Assembly: GCA_025938035.1 (NCBI GenBank)
Contig: JAICQE010000002.1
Location: forward strand, 1-64,000
Length of the DNA stretch: 64,000 bases
Direction of reading: 5' to 3'
Source of the DNA: Vicinamibacteria bacterium
Lineage (GTDB): Bacteria > Acidobacteriota > Vicinamibacteria > Vicinamibacterales > UBA2999
The notes below the pieces were generated by a model. The model saw only the letters and a list, made by a program, of their open reading frames with translations, was not told where the DNA came from and made no database searches. A program made the position numbers and the translations under genes. Positions within the stretch are counted from its first letter, which is position 1. Every line of letters begins with the position of its first letter. Below are positions 33,333 through 41,807 of this stretch, one piece after another.

Positions 33333-34334
33333 GTGGTCTCGGTCGAAGGGATTACGCACGCCGTTTATCTGCTCTGGTGGGTGCAGTACAAGCACGTCTC
33401 CCCCGTGGCAGTTGCCGCGGTCCTCGCGGCGGGCGAGATCGCCATTACGCTGCTGGAAGTGCCGACCGGCCGGTTCGCCGATCGATTCGGCCATCGCCGA
33501 AGCCTGATCCTCGGATCGGCGATTCAGATCGTCGCGATGCTCCTGTGCTGGCTGGCCGAAGGTGTCTCCGGCCTGGTCGTCGCCAGCGTGTGCGTCGCGC
33601 TTGGCGATACGTTCCGCTCGGGTGCCGACCAGGCGCTGCTGTTCGAGTCGTGTGTCGCGGACGGGCAGCCGCAGCGTTTCCAGCAGATCGAAGCGAAGAC
33701 CCACAGCCTCGAGTTGATCGGCCTGGTGGCGATGATGGTGGCCGGCGGGATCCTCGTCGAGACGGTTGGATTCGCGGCCGCATGGATCGCCGAAACGGTC
33801 CTTGCCGCGTCGGGACTCGCCATCGCGCTGGCGATGGCTTCACCGCCGGCAACGCCAACGCGTTCGGCCGCAGCCGTCGAGAGCGATGCAACCGGCGCGG
33901 CGTTCCGGCCGCTGCGCGTGATCGTACCGGCGGCGCTGATTGGGGGTGCTGCCAGCGCCATCACGTTCATGGCACAGACCGGCGAAAGCGCGACGCCGAT
34001 GCAACTGACGGTGCTGGTGAGCGCGATTACGCTGTCCGAGGCATTCGGCGCCGCGCTGGCGCGCTATCTGCGAGCAGATGTGGCGACCCAGTATGCGCTC
34101 CTCGCGACTGCTCTGTTGTTTGTCGCCGTGATGGCCGTCGCTCCCGGCTTTTTCCTGGCAGGAGCCGTGACGCTGTCGGTGTTGACAGGCGCTGCGGCGC
34201 CGCTGCGCGCAGCCGCGATTCAGCTGGTTATCGAGCAGCGCCGCGCCGAAGCCGCCTCATGGGCCAGCGCGCTCGATGGAGCGATCGGGACGCTCGCATT
34301 GCTGGTCGCGGGCCACCTCAGCAGCACGCGCTGA
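33333..34334 (+). CDS. MFS transporter
   Basis: 333 aa from GTG 33333. Multiple hydrophobic segments and the MFS loop GRFADRFGHRRSLILG (residues about 46-61) identify a major-facilitator permease. It is shorter than the usual about 400 aa. The protein-like frame continues upstream: from ATG 33276 it would read MPPN, an in-frame TGA at 33288-33290, then SPFRRNLVLYPFYR into the annotated start. So either the N terminus is truncated by a stop codon or the sequence has an error there. The substrate cannot be inferred. Confidence 0.75.
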   Translation: MVSVEGITHAVYLLWWVQYKHVSPVAVAAVLAAGEIAITLLEVPTGRFADRFGHRRSLILGSAIQIVAMLLCWLAEGVSGLVVASVCVALGDTFRSGADQALLFESCVADGQPQRFQQIEAKTHSLELIGLVAMMVAGGILVETVGFAAAWIAETVLAASGLAIALAMASPPATPTRSAAAVESDATGAAFRPLRVIVPAALIGGAASAITFMAQTGESATPMQLTVLVSAITLSEAFGAALARYLRADVATQYALLATALLFVAVMAVAPGFFLAGAVTLSVLTGAAAPLRAAAIQLVIEQRRAEAASWASALDGAIGTLALLVAGHLSSTR

Positions 34335-34400
34335 GAACCGAGCCGCCTTGAACGCCGGCACGGGCCCGGGTGATGCATATTGACGGCGAGGGTCGGCATA

Positions 34401-35912
34401 ATGCTGTCGCGCGTGCACCTCCTGCCCGTCGTCCGGCTTGTCGCTACCGCAATCCTCGTCGTCGCCGCACTTCTGGCGACCGAGCGGCTCCAGGGGCCGA
34501 CCGGCCACCCGACGTTCCTCCTGGTCGTGCCCATCATCATTCTGGCGGCGGCCGCCTGGGGCACCGCGATGGGTGCGATGGCCGCAGCGCTCAGCGTTGC
34601 CGGCATGGCGCTTCTCGTCGAGCCGCGATGGAGCCTCTACGTCGAGAATCCCGGCGAGCAGACGCTCATCTTCGTGTTCGTCGGCGTCGCGATCGCCAGC
34701 GTGGTTGTCGCCAACCACTACCATCGGCTTCGCGAGGCGATGCGCGTGAACGAGGCCGAGTTCCGCGCCCTGTTCGAGCTGGCCGCCGTCGGCAGCGCCA
34801 TGGCAGATCCGGTGACCGGACGGATCCTGCGGGCCAACGCGCAGTTCGGCGCGATCACGGGTTACACGCCGGACGAACTCCTGTCGAAGACAATCGCCGA
34901 GATCACGCACCCGGATGACCGCGATCGCGATCGGATCACGATGACGGAGCTGAGTGCGGGCGTGCGCGGCCGCTGGACGACGGAGAAGCGCTACATCCGC
35001 AAGGACGGCAGCATCGTCTGGGTGCTCGTCAACGGTGCGCTGGTCAGGGACAGCCGCGGGCAACCCGATCACGCCATTGCGCATGCCGTGGATATTTCGA
35101 GCCGGCGGCAGGCAGAAGAGGACGCCCGCGAGGCGAATCGGCTGAAGGACGAATTCCTGGCGACGCTCTCGCACGAACTGCGCACGCCGCTCAATGTCGT
35201 GGCGGGCTGGGTGCGGCTCCTGGGAAAAACGATGAACACGCAGCCGCACGATGTGCGCCGGGGGTTGCCCGTCCTGGAACGCAACGTCGACGTCCTGCGG
35301 CGGCTGACCGACGACCTCCTCGGCATGTCCGACGTGCTCGCCGGCAGGATCTTCCTCGAACGGCGGCCCCTTCCGATCGACGTCCTGCTGGCGGAGATTG
35401 CCGAGAGTCTTGCCATCACGGCACAAGCAAAGCGGATCGTCGTCGACTGTCAGTTCGGATCCTCCGCGGTCGTGGAGGGGGACGAGAACCGGCTGCGCCA
35501 GGTCTTCTGGAACATCGTCTCGAACGCACTGAAGTTCACCCCCGAAGGCGGAGCCGTCAGCCTGACGACGCGATTCGACGGCACGCATGCCGTCGTCGAA
35601 ATTGCGGACACCGGCATCGGGATCGCGGCGTCCTTCCTGCCGCACGTGTTCGACAAGTTCCGGCAGGAGGATGGCACGCACACCCGCGAGCATTCCGGCC
35701 TCGGCCTCGGACTTGCGATTACCCGCCAGTTCGTCGAGCTCCACGACGGCACCATCAGCGCCGCCAGTGCGGGACGGGGCCATGGCTCGTCGTTCGTCGT
35801 CAGGATTCCGGCCTCACGGCCGGCGACGTTGCCGGCACCGCCGGAGGCGTCCACGGCCGTCCGCGTCGCGCACGAGCGCGTGACGGCGCACATTTCAGAC
35901 CACACGCGCTGA
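34401..35912 (+). CDS. PAS-domain sensor histidine kinase
   Basis: 503 aa from ATG 34401, chosen over TTG 34380 by an AGGG site. Four N-terminal membrane segments (KdpD/DUF4118-like, residues about 10-105) are followed by a PAS domain (FRALFELAAVGSAMADPVTG, GYTPDELLS, KRYIRKDGSIVWVLVNGALV). Then come HisKA (LATLSHELRTPLNVV) and HATPase with N box NIVSNALKFTPEGG, G1 DTGIGIA and G2 GLGLGLAI. It senses an unknown signal at the membrane. No response-regulator gene is adjacent, so it is an orphan kinase. Confidence 0.9.
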   Translation: MLSRVHLLPVVRLVATAILVVAALLATERLQGPTGHPTFLLVVPIIILAAAAWGTAMGAMAAALSVAGMALLVEPRWSLYVENPGEQTLIFVFVGVAIASVVVANHYHRLREAMRVNEAEFRALFELAAVGSAMADPVTGRILRANAQFGAITGYTPDELLSKTIAEITHPDDRDRDRITMTELSAGVRGRWTTEKRYIRKDGSIVWVLVNGALVRDSRGQPDHAIAHAVDISSRRQAEEDAREANRLKDEFLATLSHELRTPLNVVAGWVRLLGKTMNTQPHDVRRGLPVLERNVDVLRRLTDDLLGMSDVLAGRIFLERRPLPIDVLLAEIAESLAITAQAKRIVVDCQFGSSAVVEGDENRLRQVFWNIVSNALKFTPEGGAVSLTTRFDGTHAVVEIADTGIGIAASFLPHVFDKFRQEDGTHTREHSGLGLGLAITRQFVELHDGTISAASAGRGHGSSFVVRIPASRPATLPAPPEASTAVRVAHERVTAHISDHTR

Positions 35913-35919
35913 GCGCGCG

Positions 35920-36207
35920 TCATCCGCCGTCGCGGCGCTTCCGGAGATACGCGCGGGCGAACGGGCAGATTGCCACAACGCGCAGTCGCCAGGCGTGAAC
36001 CTTGTCGAGCGCGTATTCGACGAGAGCGTCGCCAAGGTGTCGTCCGCGAAGCGCCTCGGGCACCTCGGTGTGAATGAGCTCCAGCGTCTCGGGCGTCTTC
36101 TTGTAGAGCAGGAACGCCGTTTGCCCATCGGTCGTCAGCTCGAAGCGGTTCGTGTCGGTGTTGTCGACCACATCGGCCGTTCGAGCGGCGCGATCGTCGG
36201 GGACCAT
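35920..36207 (-). CDS. GNAT-like N-acetyltransferase, YjdJ (Acetyltransf_CG) type
   Basis: 95 aa. The motif LELIHTEVPEALRGRHLGDA followed by LVEYALDKVHAWRLRVVAIC and PFARAYLRKR is the small GCN5-related family with the R-G-x-H-L/I-G acetyl-CoA loop. It ends 8 bp from the 3' end of the kinase gene (tail to tail). The substrate is unknown. Confidence 0.85.
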   Translation of the reverse strand: MVPDDRAARTADVVDNTDTNRFELTTDGQTAFLLYKKTPETLELIHTEVPEALRGRHLGDALVEYALDKVHAWRLRVVAICPFARAYLRKRRDGG

Positions 36208-36356
36208 CTGCTCATCCTCGTCGTGAAAAATTCTTCTTGCAAGAGGCGGTGACCGCGCCCCATGCTACGCCTGCCGCACGTAGTGTCCGCCTTTCTTGGC
36301 CGCCGTCGCTGCGACACAGCGCAGGCGGCAGACGGACCCGCGGAGGAGGACTCCCC

Positions 36357-37946
36357 ATGATCGGCAGTATCGCTCTCATGCTTCTCGGCGCCGCAGCGGC
36401 GCCCACGCCCTGCGACGCGCTTACCGGCCTCAAGCTCGACAACGCGACGATTACCAGCGCTCGCCTGGTCGCCGAAGGCCCGGTACCCACTCCGACTCCG
36501 GCCCGCCCTGTTGCAGGCGCTGCAGGCGCCGCCGACGGCGGGCGCGGTGGACAAGCGCAGGGCGCACGCGGCAGGGGAGCCGCAGATGGTCCGCAGGGCG
36601 GACGCCAGGCGGCTGCCGGTCCGCGTGGCGGGGGCCCGGCGACGCCGCGGGTTATTCCCGAGCACTGCCGTCTCCAGCTGGTGCTCAAACCCTCGGCCGA
36701 CTCGCTCATCAACATGGAACTGTGGCTGCCGCCCGCGGACAAGTGGAACGGGAAATTCATGGGCGTCGGCAACGGTGGATTTGCCGGTTCGATTCAGGGC
36801 ATGACGAACGACATGCCGCAGGCGCTCCGCCTCGGCTACGCGACCGCTGGCACGGATACCGGCCACCAGGACGCCGGCGGCGCGTGGGCGATCGGGCACC
36901 CGGAAAAGATGATCGACTTTGGCTATCGCGCGACGCACGAGATGACGGTCAAGGCGAAGCAGATCGTCAAAGCGTTTTACGACCGGGGGCCGCAGTACTC
37001 GTACTTCAAGGGCTGTTCGACCGGCGGGCGGATGGCGGTGATGGAAGCGCAGCGCTACCCGGACGACTATGACGGCATCATCGCCGGCGCGCTCGCGAGC
37101 CGTCACATCCACATGTGGACCTCAGGCGTCGAACGCAGCGCGCGCCTGGTACGCAACCCCGACCAGAAACTGACCGCCGAGGACGCCGCGCTGGTGAACA
37201 ACCTGGTGAACACGTGCGACACCTTGAAGGAAGGGTTCCTCAACAATCCACGCGCCTGCAAGGTCGATTTGTCGTCGCTCAAGTGCACGGCCGGCAAGAC
37301 GGCCGGATGCCTGACCGACGCGAAGATGAAGACGGTCGAGACCTTCTACGGCGGCGTGAAGGACTCGAACGGTGAGCTGATCTTCTCGGGTCAGGCGCTC
37401 GGCAATCCGATTGCCGCGAGCCCCGCCAACATCAACCCCGGCGGCGGCACGTTCGATCTCGTGCGCATCGCCTACAACGACCCGAACTTCGCCTGGGAGA
37501 AGTTCGATATCGATCGCGACATGAAGTTCCTCGACGAGAAGATCGGCTACGTCGATGCGGTCAACCCGGACCTGGGCAAGTTCAAGTCGAGCGGCGGCAA
37601 GCTGCTCATGTTCCATGGCTGGGCCGACACCGGCATCACTCCGGAAACGACGATCTGGTATTACGAGCAGGTGCTGAACAAGATGGGGCGCAACCAAAAC
37701 GACTGGATGCGCCTGTTCATGGTGCCCGGAATGGGCCACTGCGGCGGCGGTCCGGGAGTCAACGGGTTCGATCAGATCGGCACGCTGGAACGCTGGGTCG
37801 AGAAGGGCATCGCGCCGAACTCGATCATCGGCACCGGCGCGAACGGTCTGGCCCGCCCGTTGTGCATGTATCCCCAGGCGGCGGAATACAAAGGCACCGG
37901 CGACCTGAAGGACGCGGCGAACTGGTCCTGCCAGGCGCCGCGCTAG
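36357..37946 (+). CDS. Tannase/feruloyl esterase family secreted hydrolase
   Basis: 529 aa from MIGSIALMLLGAAAAP, preceded by GGAGGA. Signal peptide, then a Gly/Arg/Pro-rich linker (residues about 45-95) and the tannase alpha/beta-hydrolase domain. The nucleophile motif is KGCSTGGRMAVMEAQRYPDD; the acid lies in GWADTGITPETT and the His in MVPGMGHCGGGPG. The Cys residues beside Ser and His form the family's conserved disulfide. It hydrolyses ester bonds of gallate, ferulate or similar plant phenolics outside the cytoplasm. A family A repeat fragment lies just upstream (36,280). Confidence 0.9.
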   Translation: MIGSIALMLLGAAAAPTPCDALTGLKLDNATITSARLVAEGPVPTPTPARPVAGAAGAADGGRGGQAQGARGRGAADGPQGGRQAAAGPRGGGPATPRVIPEHCRLQLVLKPSADSLINMELWLPPADKWNGKFMGVGNGGFAGSIQGMTNDMPQALRLGYATAGTDTGHQDAGGAWAIGHPEKMIDFGYRATHEMTVKAKQIVKAFYDRGPQYSYFKGCSTGGRMAVMEAQRYPDDYDGIIAGALASRHIHMWTSGVERSARLVRNPDQKLTAEDAALVNNLVNTCDTLKEGFLNNPRACKVDLSSLKCTAGKTAGCLTDAKMKTVETFYGGVKDSNGELIFSGQALGNPIAASPANINPGGGTFDLVRIAYNDPNFAWEKFDIDRDMKFLDEKIGYVDAVNPDLGKFKSSGGKLLMFHGWADTGITPETTIWYYEQVLNKMGRNQNDWMRLFMVPGMGHCGGGPGVNGFDQIGTLERWVEKGIAPNSIIGTGANGLARPLCMYPQAAEYKGTGDLKDAANWSCQAPR

Positions 37947-38070
37947 CTAGTCCTTGGTCCCTGGTCCGTCCCTATAGATCTGCCTCACGCGTGGCGCTGG
38001 CGCACGCACCCGCCGGATCGGTATCTCAGTCGCCCTAGCTCGGCGCCGGGGGATCGAGCTCGGCCGCACT

Positions 38071-38487
38071 TCATCGCTGGCGGTCGCGCTGTGCGGTAAC
38101 TGCGATCGCTAGGATCACGCCGACGGCGCACAGGCCGATCAGCACAGCGCCTCCGACCGCCACGCCGGTCGACCCAACCTCCACGATCTTCTGTTCCGGC
38201 CACTCGCGCGCGTCGTAGGCCTGCGCCAGCCGCAGCGCCATCCCGCGCCAGAAATTCGCGCCGAGCCATCCGTAGCCAGCGGCGAGCACCGCTGCGTAAG
38301 TGATCCGAGTCCGGCGCCACATGACGACCCCGGCGAGGAGCAGTGCCAGCCCGATGGCGTCGACGAGGTAATACAGGCTCAGCAGTCGCGGAAAGGAGAT
38401 CCACGTTTCCAGCGGTGCGTAAATCACGAGGACCGCGACGGTGAAGATAACCAACGCGGACTCGGTGCGCGTGCGATACACCGGCAT
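38071..38487 (-). CDS. Four-helix membrane protein of unknown function
   Basis: 138 aa from the ATG at 38487, which overlaps the preceding VOC-gene stop by one base; a GTG one codon earlier is also possible. Four hydrophobic segments are visible (about residues 10-25, 40-60, 65-80 and 112-132). The start sequence MPVYRTRTESALVIFTVAVL has no family I recognise. It forms a likely operon with the upstream VOC-domain gene. Confidence 0.7.
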   Translation of the reverse strand: MPVYRTRTESALVIFTVAVLVIYAPLETWISFPRLLSLYYLVDAIGLALLLAGVVMWRRTRITYAAVLAAGYGWLGANFWRGMALRLAQAYDAREWPEQKIVEVGSTGVAVGGAVLIGLCAVGVILAIAVTAQRDRQR

Positions 38488-38963
38488 CACACGATTTGGA
38501 CGACCGCCCCGTCCGGATCCTTCACGTGAAATCCGAATTCGACGTTATTCGCCGGCGTCAGTCCGTGCTGTTTCAGGACTGCGGTCACAGCGTCGCGATT
38601 GAATCCCTTCACGCTGAGCGCGAAGTGATCGATGTCGCCCGCGGGACCTTGCTGACGGAGCGAGACGAGCGTGCTGTTCACCCCTGTGCCGCCGGTTCCC
38701 AGGCGCAGGATGCGGTTGGCTTTGTCCTCGCTGACCGGGGTCAGGCCGAAGACTTTTGCATAGAAATCGGCCGAGCGCTGCAGATCTGCGACGAGGACCG
38801 AGGTGTGGTCGACGCCGGTTGCCTGCAGGCCGGTCGTTTGCGCCGCCGCCGGCGCGGCCGCAGCCCCGGCGGCCACGAGCGACGACAAGCCCTGAATCAG
38901 CTCCCGGCGTGTCAATCCGCCGCGCTCGAAGCGCTGGACAAAGTCGGTAATGATCGCGTCCAT
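38487..38963 (-). CDS. Tat-exported VOC (glyoxalase-like) domain protein
   Basis: 158 aa. The N terminus has a twin-arginine-like leader (TRRELIQGLSSLVAAGAAAA). The VOC fold follows: GVDHTSVLVADLQRSADFYA, FGLTPVSEDKANRILRLGTG, IDHFALSVKGF and GFHVKDPDGAVVQIV. The His, the His of IDHF and a late acidic region fit a metal-binding paired beta-alpha-beta-beta-beta fold. The reaction is unknown; VOC proteins include dioxygenases, epimerases and drug-binding proteins. Confidence 0.85.
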   Translation of the reverse strand: MDAIITDFVQRFERGGLTRRELIQGLSSLVAAGAAAAPAAAQTTGLQATGVDHTSVLVADLQRSADFYAKVFGLTPVSEDKANRILRLGTGGTGVNSTLVSLRQQGPAGDIDHFALSVKGFNRDAVTAVLKQHGLTPANNVEFGFHVKDPDGAVVQIV

Positions 38964-38977
38964 AAGGGGCAGATTCT

Positions 38978-39018
38978 ACTTTTCCACTTTTCCACTTTTC
39001 CACTTTTCCACTTCTTCC
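38978..39018. repeat. 8-bp tandem repeat
   Basis: Four copies of ACTTTTCC in a row followed by ACTTCTTCC, a pyrimidine-rich run between the divergent VOC gene and the secreted-protein gene. It may be a slippage hotspot near both promoters. Confidence 0.8.
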
Positions 39019-39097
39019 ACTTCAACCGAGCTGACCTACAATGAGGCCTCTAAGCGGGCGCAAGGCCCCGGGCCTCAGGCCCAAGATGGAGGCTGGT

Positions 39098-39691
39098 ATG
39101 AAACGCGTTCTGATAATGGTTCTTTCGCTGCTGGCGGTGTCGACCAGCGTGTTGGCTCAGGGACGGGGCGCTCCAGCGCCGCCGCCGGCGCTCGAGCCGG
39201 GTGCCTCGCAGGCGGACGTCGACAAGGCAGTGCTCGCAGCGCCGGCGCAGCTGCGGAATCAGGCGACCGTCATCAAATGGAATCCGAGTGACTGGAGCTA
39301 TACGACGCTGAGGAAAGGCACCAATCGACTGGTGTGCTTCGACAGCTCGGGATTTCCGGGACAGGATCCGTTCTCGGTGGAGTGCAGCAGCATGGGCAAC
39401 CTCGATCGGATCAAGCAGAACCTGATGTTCGAAGCCGAGCCCGATCGCGCCAAGCGGCAGGCCGCCATCGCCGCCGCTGAAAAGGATGGCACGCGGCCAA
39501 AGCCTGAGTACGGATCGGTCTGGTATCACAGCTGGGGCAAGGATCAGGCGAGTGCACGCTCGCACATGACGGTGGCCGTTCCAGGGGCAACGGCGCAATC
39601 GCTGGGGCTCCCGGATAACGGCAAGATGGGCGGCGTGTGGGTGATGGATGCCGGGACGTCCGCCGCTCACCTCATGATTCCGGGCTTCTGA
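39098..39691 (+). CDS. Secreted protein of unknown function
   Basis: 197 aa from MKRVLIMVLSLLAVSTSVLA, chosen for its GGAGG site and signal peptide; the frame from 39041 lacks these. After a Pro/Ala linker the mature part is about 160 aa (TVIKWNPSDWSYTTLRKGTN, RLVCFDSSGFPGQDPFSVEC, YGSVWYHSWG). Two Cys could form a disulfide. I do not recognise the family. It is 13 bp from the next gene and probably co-transcribed with it. Confidence 0.75.
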   Translation: MKRVLIMVLSLLAVSTSVLAQGRGAPAPPPALEPGASQADVDKAVLAAPAQLRNQATVIKWNPSDWSYTTLRKGTNRLVCFDSSGFPGQDPFSVECSSMGNLDRIKQNLMFEAEPDRAKRQAAIAAAEKDGTRPKPEYGSVWYHSWGKDQASARSHMTVAVPGATAQSLGLPDNGKMGGVWVMDAGTSAAHLMIPGF

Positions 39692-39704
39692 GACAGGCGG
39701 TGTG

Positions 39705-40031
39705 ATGAAGCCGGTGATGCTCAGCCTGTTTGTTGCCGCGGCCGTCTCTGCCGCGCAGGACAAGCAGACGTTCACCGGCATCATCACCGACGAAATGTGT
39801 CCGCTCGGCACCCATAACCATATGCGCATGGGGCCGACGGACGCCGAATGCGTCAAAGCGTGTGTCGTGTCGCACGGCTCCGCCTACGTGCTGTTCGACG
39901 GCAAGAGCGCGTACGTCCTCAGCGATCAGAAAACACCCGAACAATACGCCGCGCAGAAAGTGCGCGTGACCGGCACGCTCGACGCGAAGACGAAGACCAT
40001 TCGCGTCGAATCGATCGCGGCCATTCGATAG
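39705..40031 (+). CDS. Small secreted OB-fold-like protein
   Basis: 108 aa from ATG 39705 (GTG at 39702 also possible). Signal peptide, then TFTGIITDEMCPLGTHNHMR, GPTDAECVKACVVSHGSAYV and VRVTGTLDAKTKTIRVESI. The pattern of a Met/His/Cys-rich loop followed by a short beta barrel is common in Acidobacteria secreted proteins and could bind a metal. The function is unknown. It is followed 10 bp later by the MBL-fold gene. Confidence 0.75.
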   Translation: MKPVMLSLFVAAAVSAAQDKQTFTGIITDEMCPLGTHNHMRMGPTDAECVKACVVSHGSAYVLFDGKSAYVLSDQKTPEQYAAQKVRVTGTLDAKTKTIRVESIAAIR

Positions 40032-40041
40032 ACACAGCCAG

Positions 40042-40959
40042 GTGAGTCACCGCGTCCTGCTCATCCTGTCGCTCGCGACGGCGTTCGCCGCGCAGGGCAG
40101 CTGGGTCGTTTATACGCAAAGCAAGCCGCCCGGACCGCTCACATCGCAGCGGATTCAGGGCGATCTCCACATGATTTCCGGCGAAGGCGGCAACGTCGCG
40201 GTCTACGCCACCTCCGAGGGCGTCGTCCTGGTGGATGACATGTTCGACCGGAACCACGCCGACATCCTCGCCCAGGTGAAGCGCATCACCGACAGACCGC
40301 TGCGGTATGTGATCAACACGCACCAGCACGACGATCACGCCGGCGGCGATCTCCAGATGCTGCCGATCGCCGAAGTGATCGCGCACCGGAACGTGTACGC
40401 GAACCTGAAGAACCTGAAGCGGCCGTACTACGAGGACACGCCAGGCACCCCGATCGGTTTGCCACGAGTCACGTTCAGCGATCGGCTGGACGTGCATCTG
40501 GGCGGCAGGGACATCGAGGCGTACTACTTCGGCAGGGGCCACACCAGCGGCGACGCGATCATCTATTTCCCCGAGCTGAAGGCCATTCACACCGGCGATC
40601 TGTTCATCAGCAGCTCGCGGCCCGGTGTGCCGATCTACGTCGACTATGTGCAGGGTGGCAGTCTGATCGAGTGGACGCGCACCCTCGAGCGGACGCTCGA
40701 ACTCGACTTCGACATCGTCATCCCGGGCCACGGGCCGGTAGCGAGAAAGGCGGACCTTGCCCGGTTCAACGCCAGCATCGCGGCAATGCGCACGCGGCTG
40801 CAGGCGCTCATCAGGAGAGGGGCCAACCGTTCGGCGGTCGCCGAGACGATCGAGAAGGACTACGGCTGGCGCGTTGCCGGCTGCCCGCCGTCGCCGCAGA
40901 TGACGCCCGGCTGTTTGCAGTATCAGCAGATCGACGCGTTGATTGAGGAATTGAAGTAG
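40042..40959 (+). CDS. Metallo-beta-lactamase-fold hydrolase, exported
   Basis: 305 aa, GTG start (MSHRVLLILSLATAFAAQ; signal peptide). The MBL motif is complete: NTHQHDDHAGGD, a later HTSGDAIIYFP, HTGDLFISSS and VIPGHGPV. This gives the HxHxDH, His, Asp and His ligands for two metals. Members include beta-lactamases, glyoxalase II-like enzymes and quinohemoprotein-system hydrolases, so the substrate is open. It closes a three-gene run of secreted proteins. A family B repeat begins at its last codon. Confidence 0.88.
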   Translation: MSHRVLLILSLATAFAAQGSWVVYTQSKPPGPLTSQRIQGDLHMISGEGGNVAVYATSEGVVLVDDMFDRNHADILAQVKRITDRPLRYVINTHQHDDHAGGDLQMLPIAEVIAHRNVYANLKNLKRPYYEDTPGTPIGLPRVTFSDRLDVHLGGRDIEAYYFGRGHTSGDAIIYFPELKAIHTGDLFISSSRPGVPIYVDYVQGGSLIEWTRTLERTLELDFDIVIPGHGPVARKADLARFNASIAAMRTRLQALIRRGANRSAVAETIEKDYGWRVAGCPPSPQMTPGCLQYQQIDALIEELK

Positions 40960-41011
40960 TGGCGCGAGCCCTGTCGGGCTCGCGAGGCGAACCTGGAAGG
41001 TTCGCCCCACG
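40959..41011. repeat. REP-like double hairpin, family B
   Basis: GTGGCGCGAGCCCTGTCGGG begins a first hairpin; a second follows with arms GGCGAACCT and AGGTTCGCC, and the unit ends CCACG. Its first G is the last base of the stop codon of the MBL gene. Similar double hairpins lie at 50,069 and 62,332. Confidence 0.8.
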
Positions 41012-41032
41012 AATCCGCGTTCGAAATCCGGG

Positions 41033-41653
41033 CTAGCGCCCGTCGTTCCGGCCGGTGATCCTCTCCCAGATCGAACCAGTCTGACGGTCGCGGTCGCGGT
41101 CGGTGGTCCGAACATCACCACGGTAGGCGTTGTCGTAGCCCTGGACGAAGCCCGAGCGGTACGCCGCGCGGTAATCATCGCGCGTTCCGTAGCGGCTGTC
41201 GTAGCCGCGGGTCCCGGACTTGTACCAATCGTGACGCGCCGGATCGTAGCGATCGCCGTCGCGCGAGTCTTCCTGCGCCTTCGTGATGCCGTCACGGTAG
41301 CCCTGGTCGTAGCCCTGGCGTGCGTAGCGGCGGTCGCCATTCCGATCGTCACGGCCCCAGCGATCGTCGTCGCGGTTGCCCCAGCGATCATTGCGGCCAT
41401 ACACGTCGCTGCCATAGATCACCCGCGCGTTGTTGCTGCGCGACGCGATGCGTTCGGCCTCGTTGCAATTGGTCGCACGCGGCTGCTGGCCGGCCGGCCG
41501 GCCCTCGTACCACACCCGGCACTGTCCGGCGGGCGGCATCTGGCCGGGCGGAATGCCCTGGTTGCGGGCGCTGTTCCGCCCGTTGCCCTGCGCGAATGCG
41601 GCGCCGGCGATAAGAGCGATGAATGCAGTCGTTGTTGCTAAAGTGCGGAGCAT
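41033..41653 (-). CDS. Secreted Arg/Asp/Gly-rich protein of unknown function
   Basis: 206 aa from MLRTLATTTAFIALIAGAAF, which follows a GGAGGA site; the frame from 41701 is not needed. Signal peptide, a short ordered part with QCRVWYEGRPAGQQPRATNC (two Cys, PAGQQPxxTxC), then a long low-complexity region of Arg, Asp, Tyr and Gly (RRYARQGYDQGYRDGITKAQ, SRYGTRDDYRAAYRSGFVQG). A similar short Cys domain with a charged Tyr-rich repeat is common in Acidobacteria exported proteins. The role is unknown. Confidence 0.75.
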   Translation of the reverse strand: MLRTLATTTAFIALIAGAAFAQGNGRNSARNQGIPPGQMPPAGQCRVWYEGRPAGQQPRATNCNEAERIASRSNNARVIYGSDVYGRNDRWGNRDDDRWGRDDRNGDRRYARQGYDQGYRDGITKAQEDSRDGDRYDPARHDWYKSGTRGYDSRYGTRDDYRAAYRSGFVQGYDNAYRGDVRTTDRDRDRQTGSIWERITGRNDGR

Positions 41654-41807
41654 GGGTTCGGTTCCTCCACCCACTGTTCCGGCAAGATCCGGACCACGCA
41701 TTTTCAGCCCGGTTTCAATGTATTTCCGGCTGGACCGTCATCCACGCAGGACGCGACGGATGAGCCAATCGATGACATCGCGGAGCGAATGCTACAGTTA
41801 GCACCGG

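Noticed and set aside
38978..39018. Possible CRISPR-like or telomere-like repeat
   Set aside because: Only four 8-bp units, no spacers and no associated genes; a simple slippage repeat.
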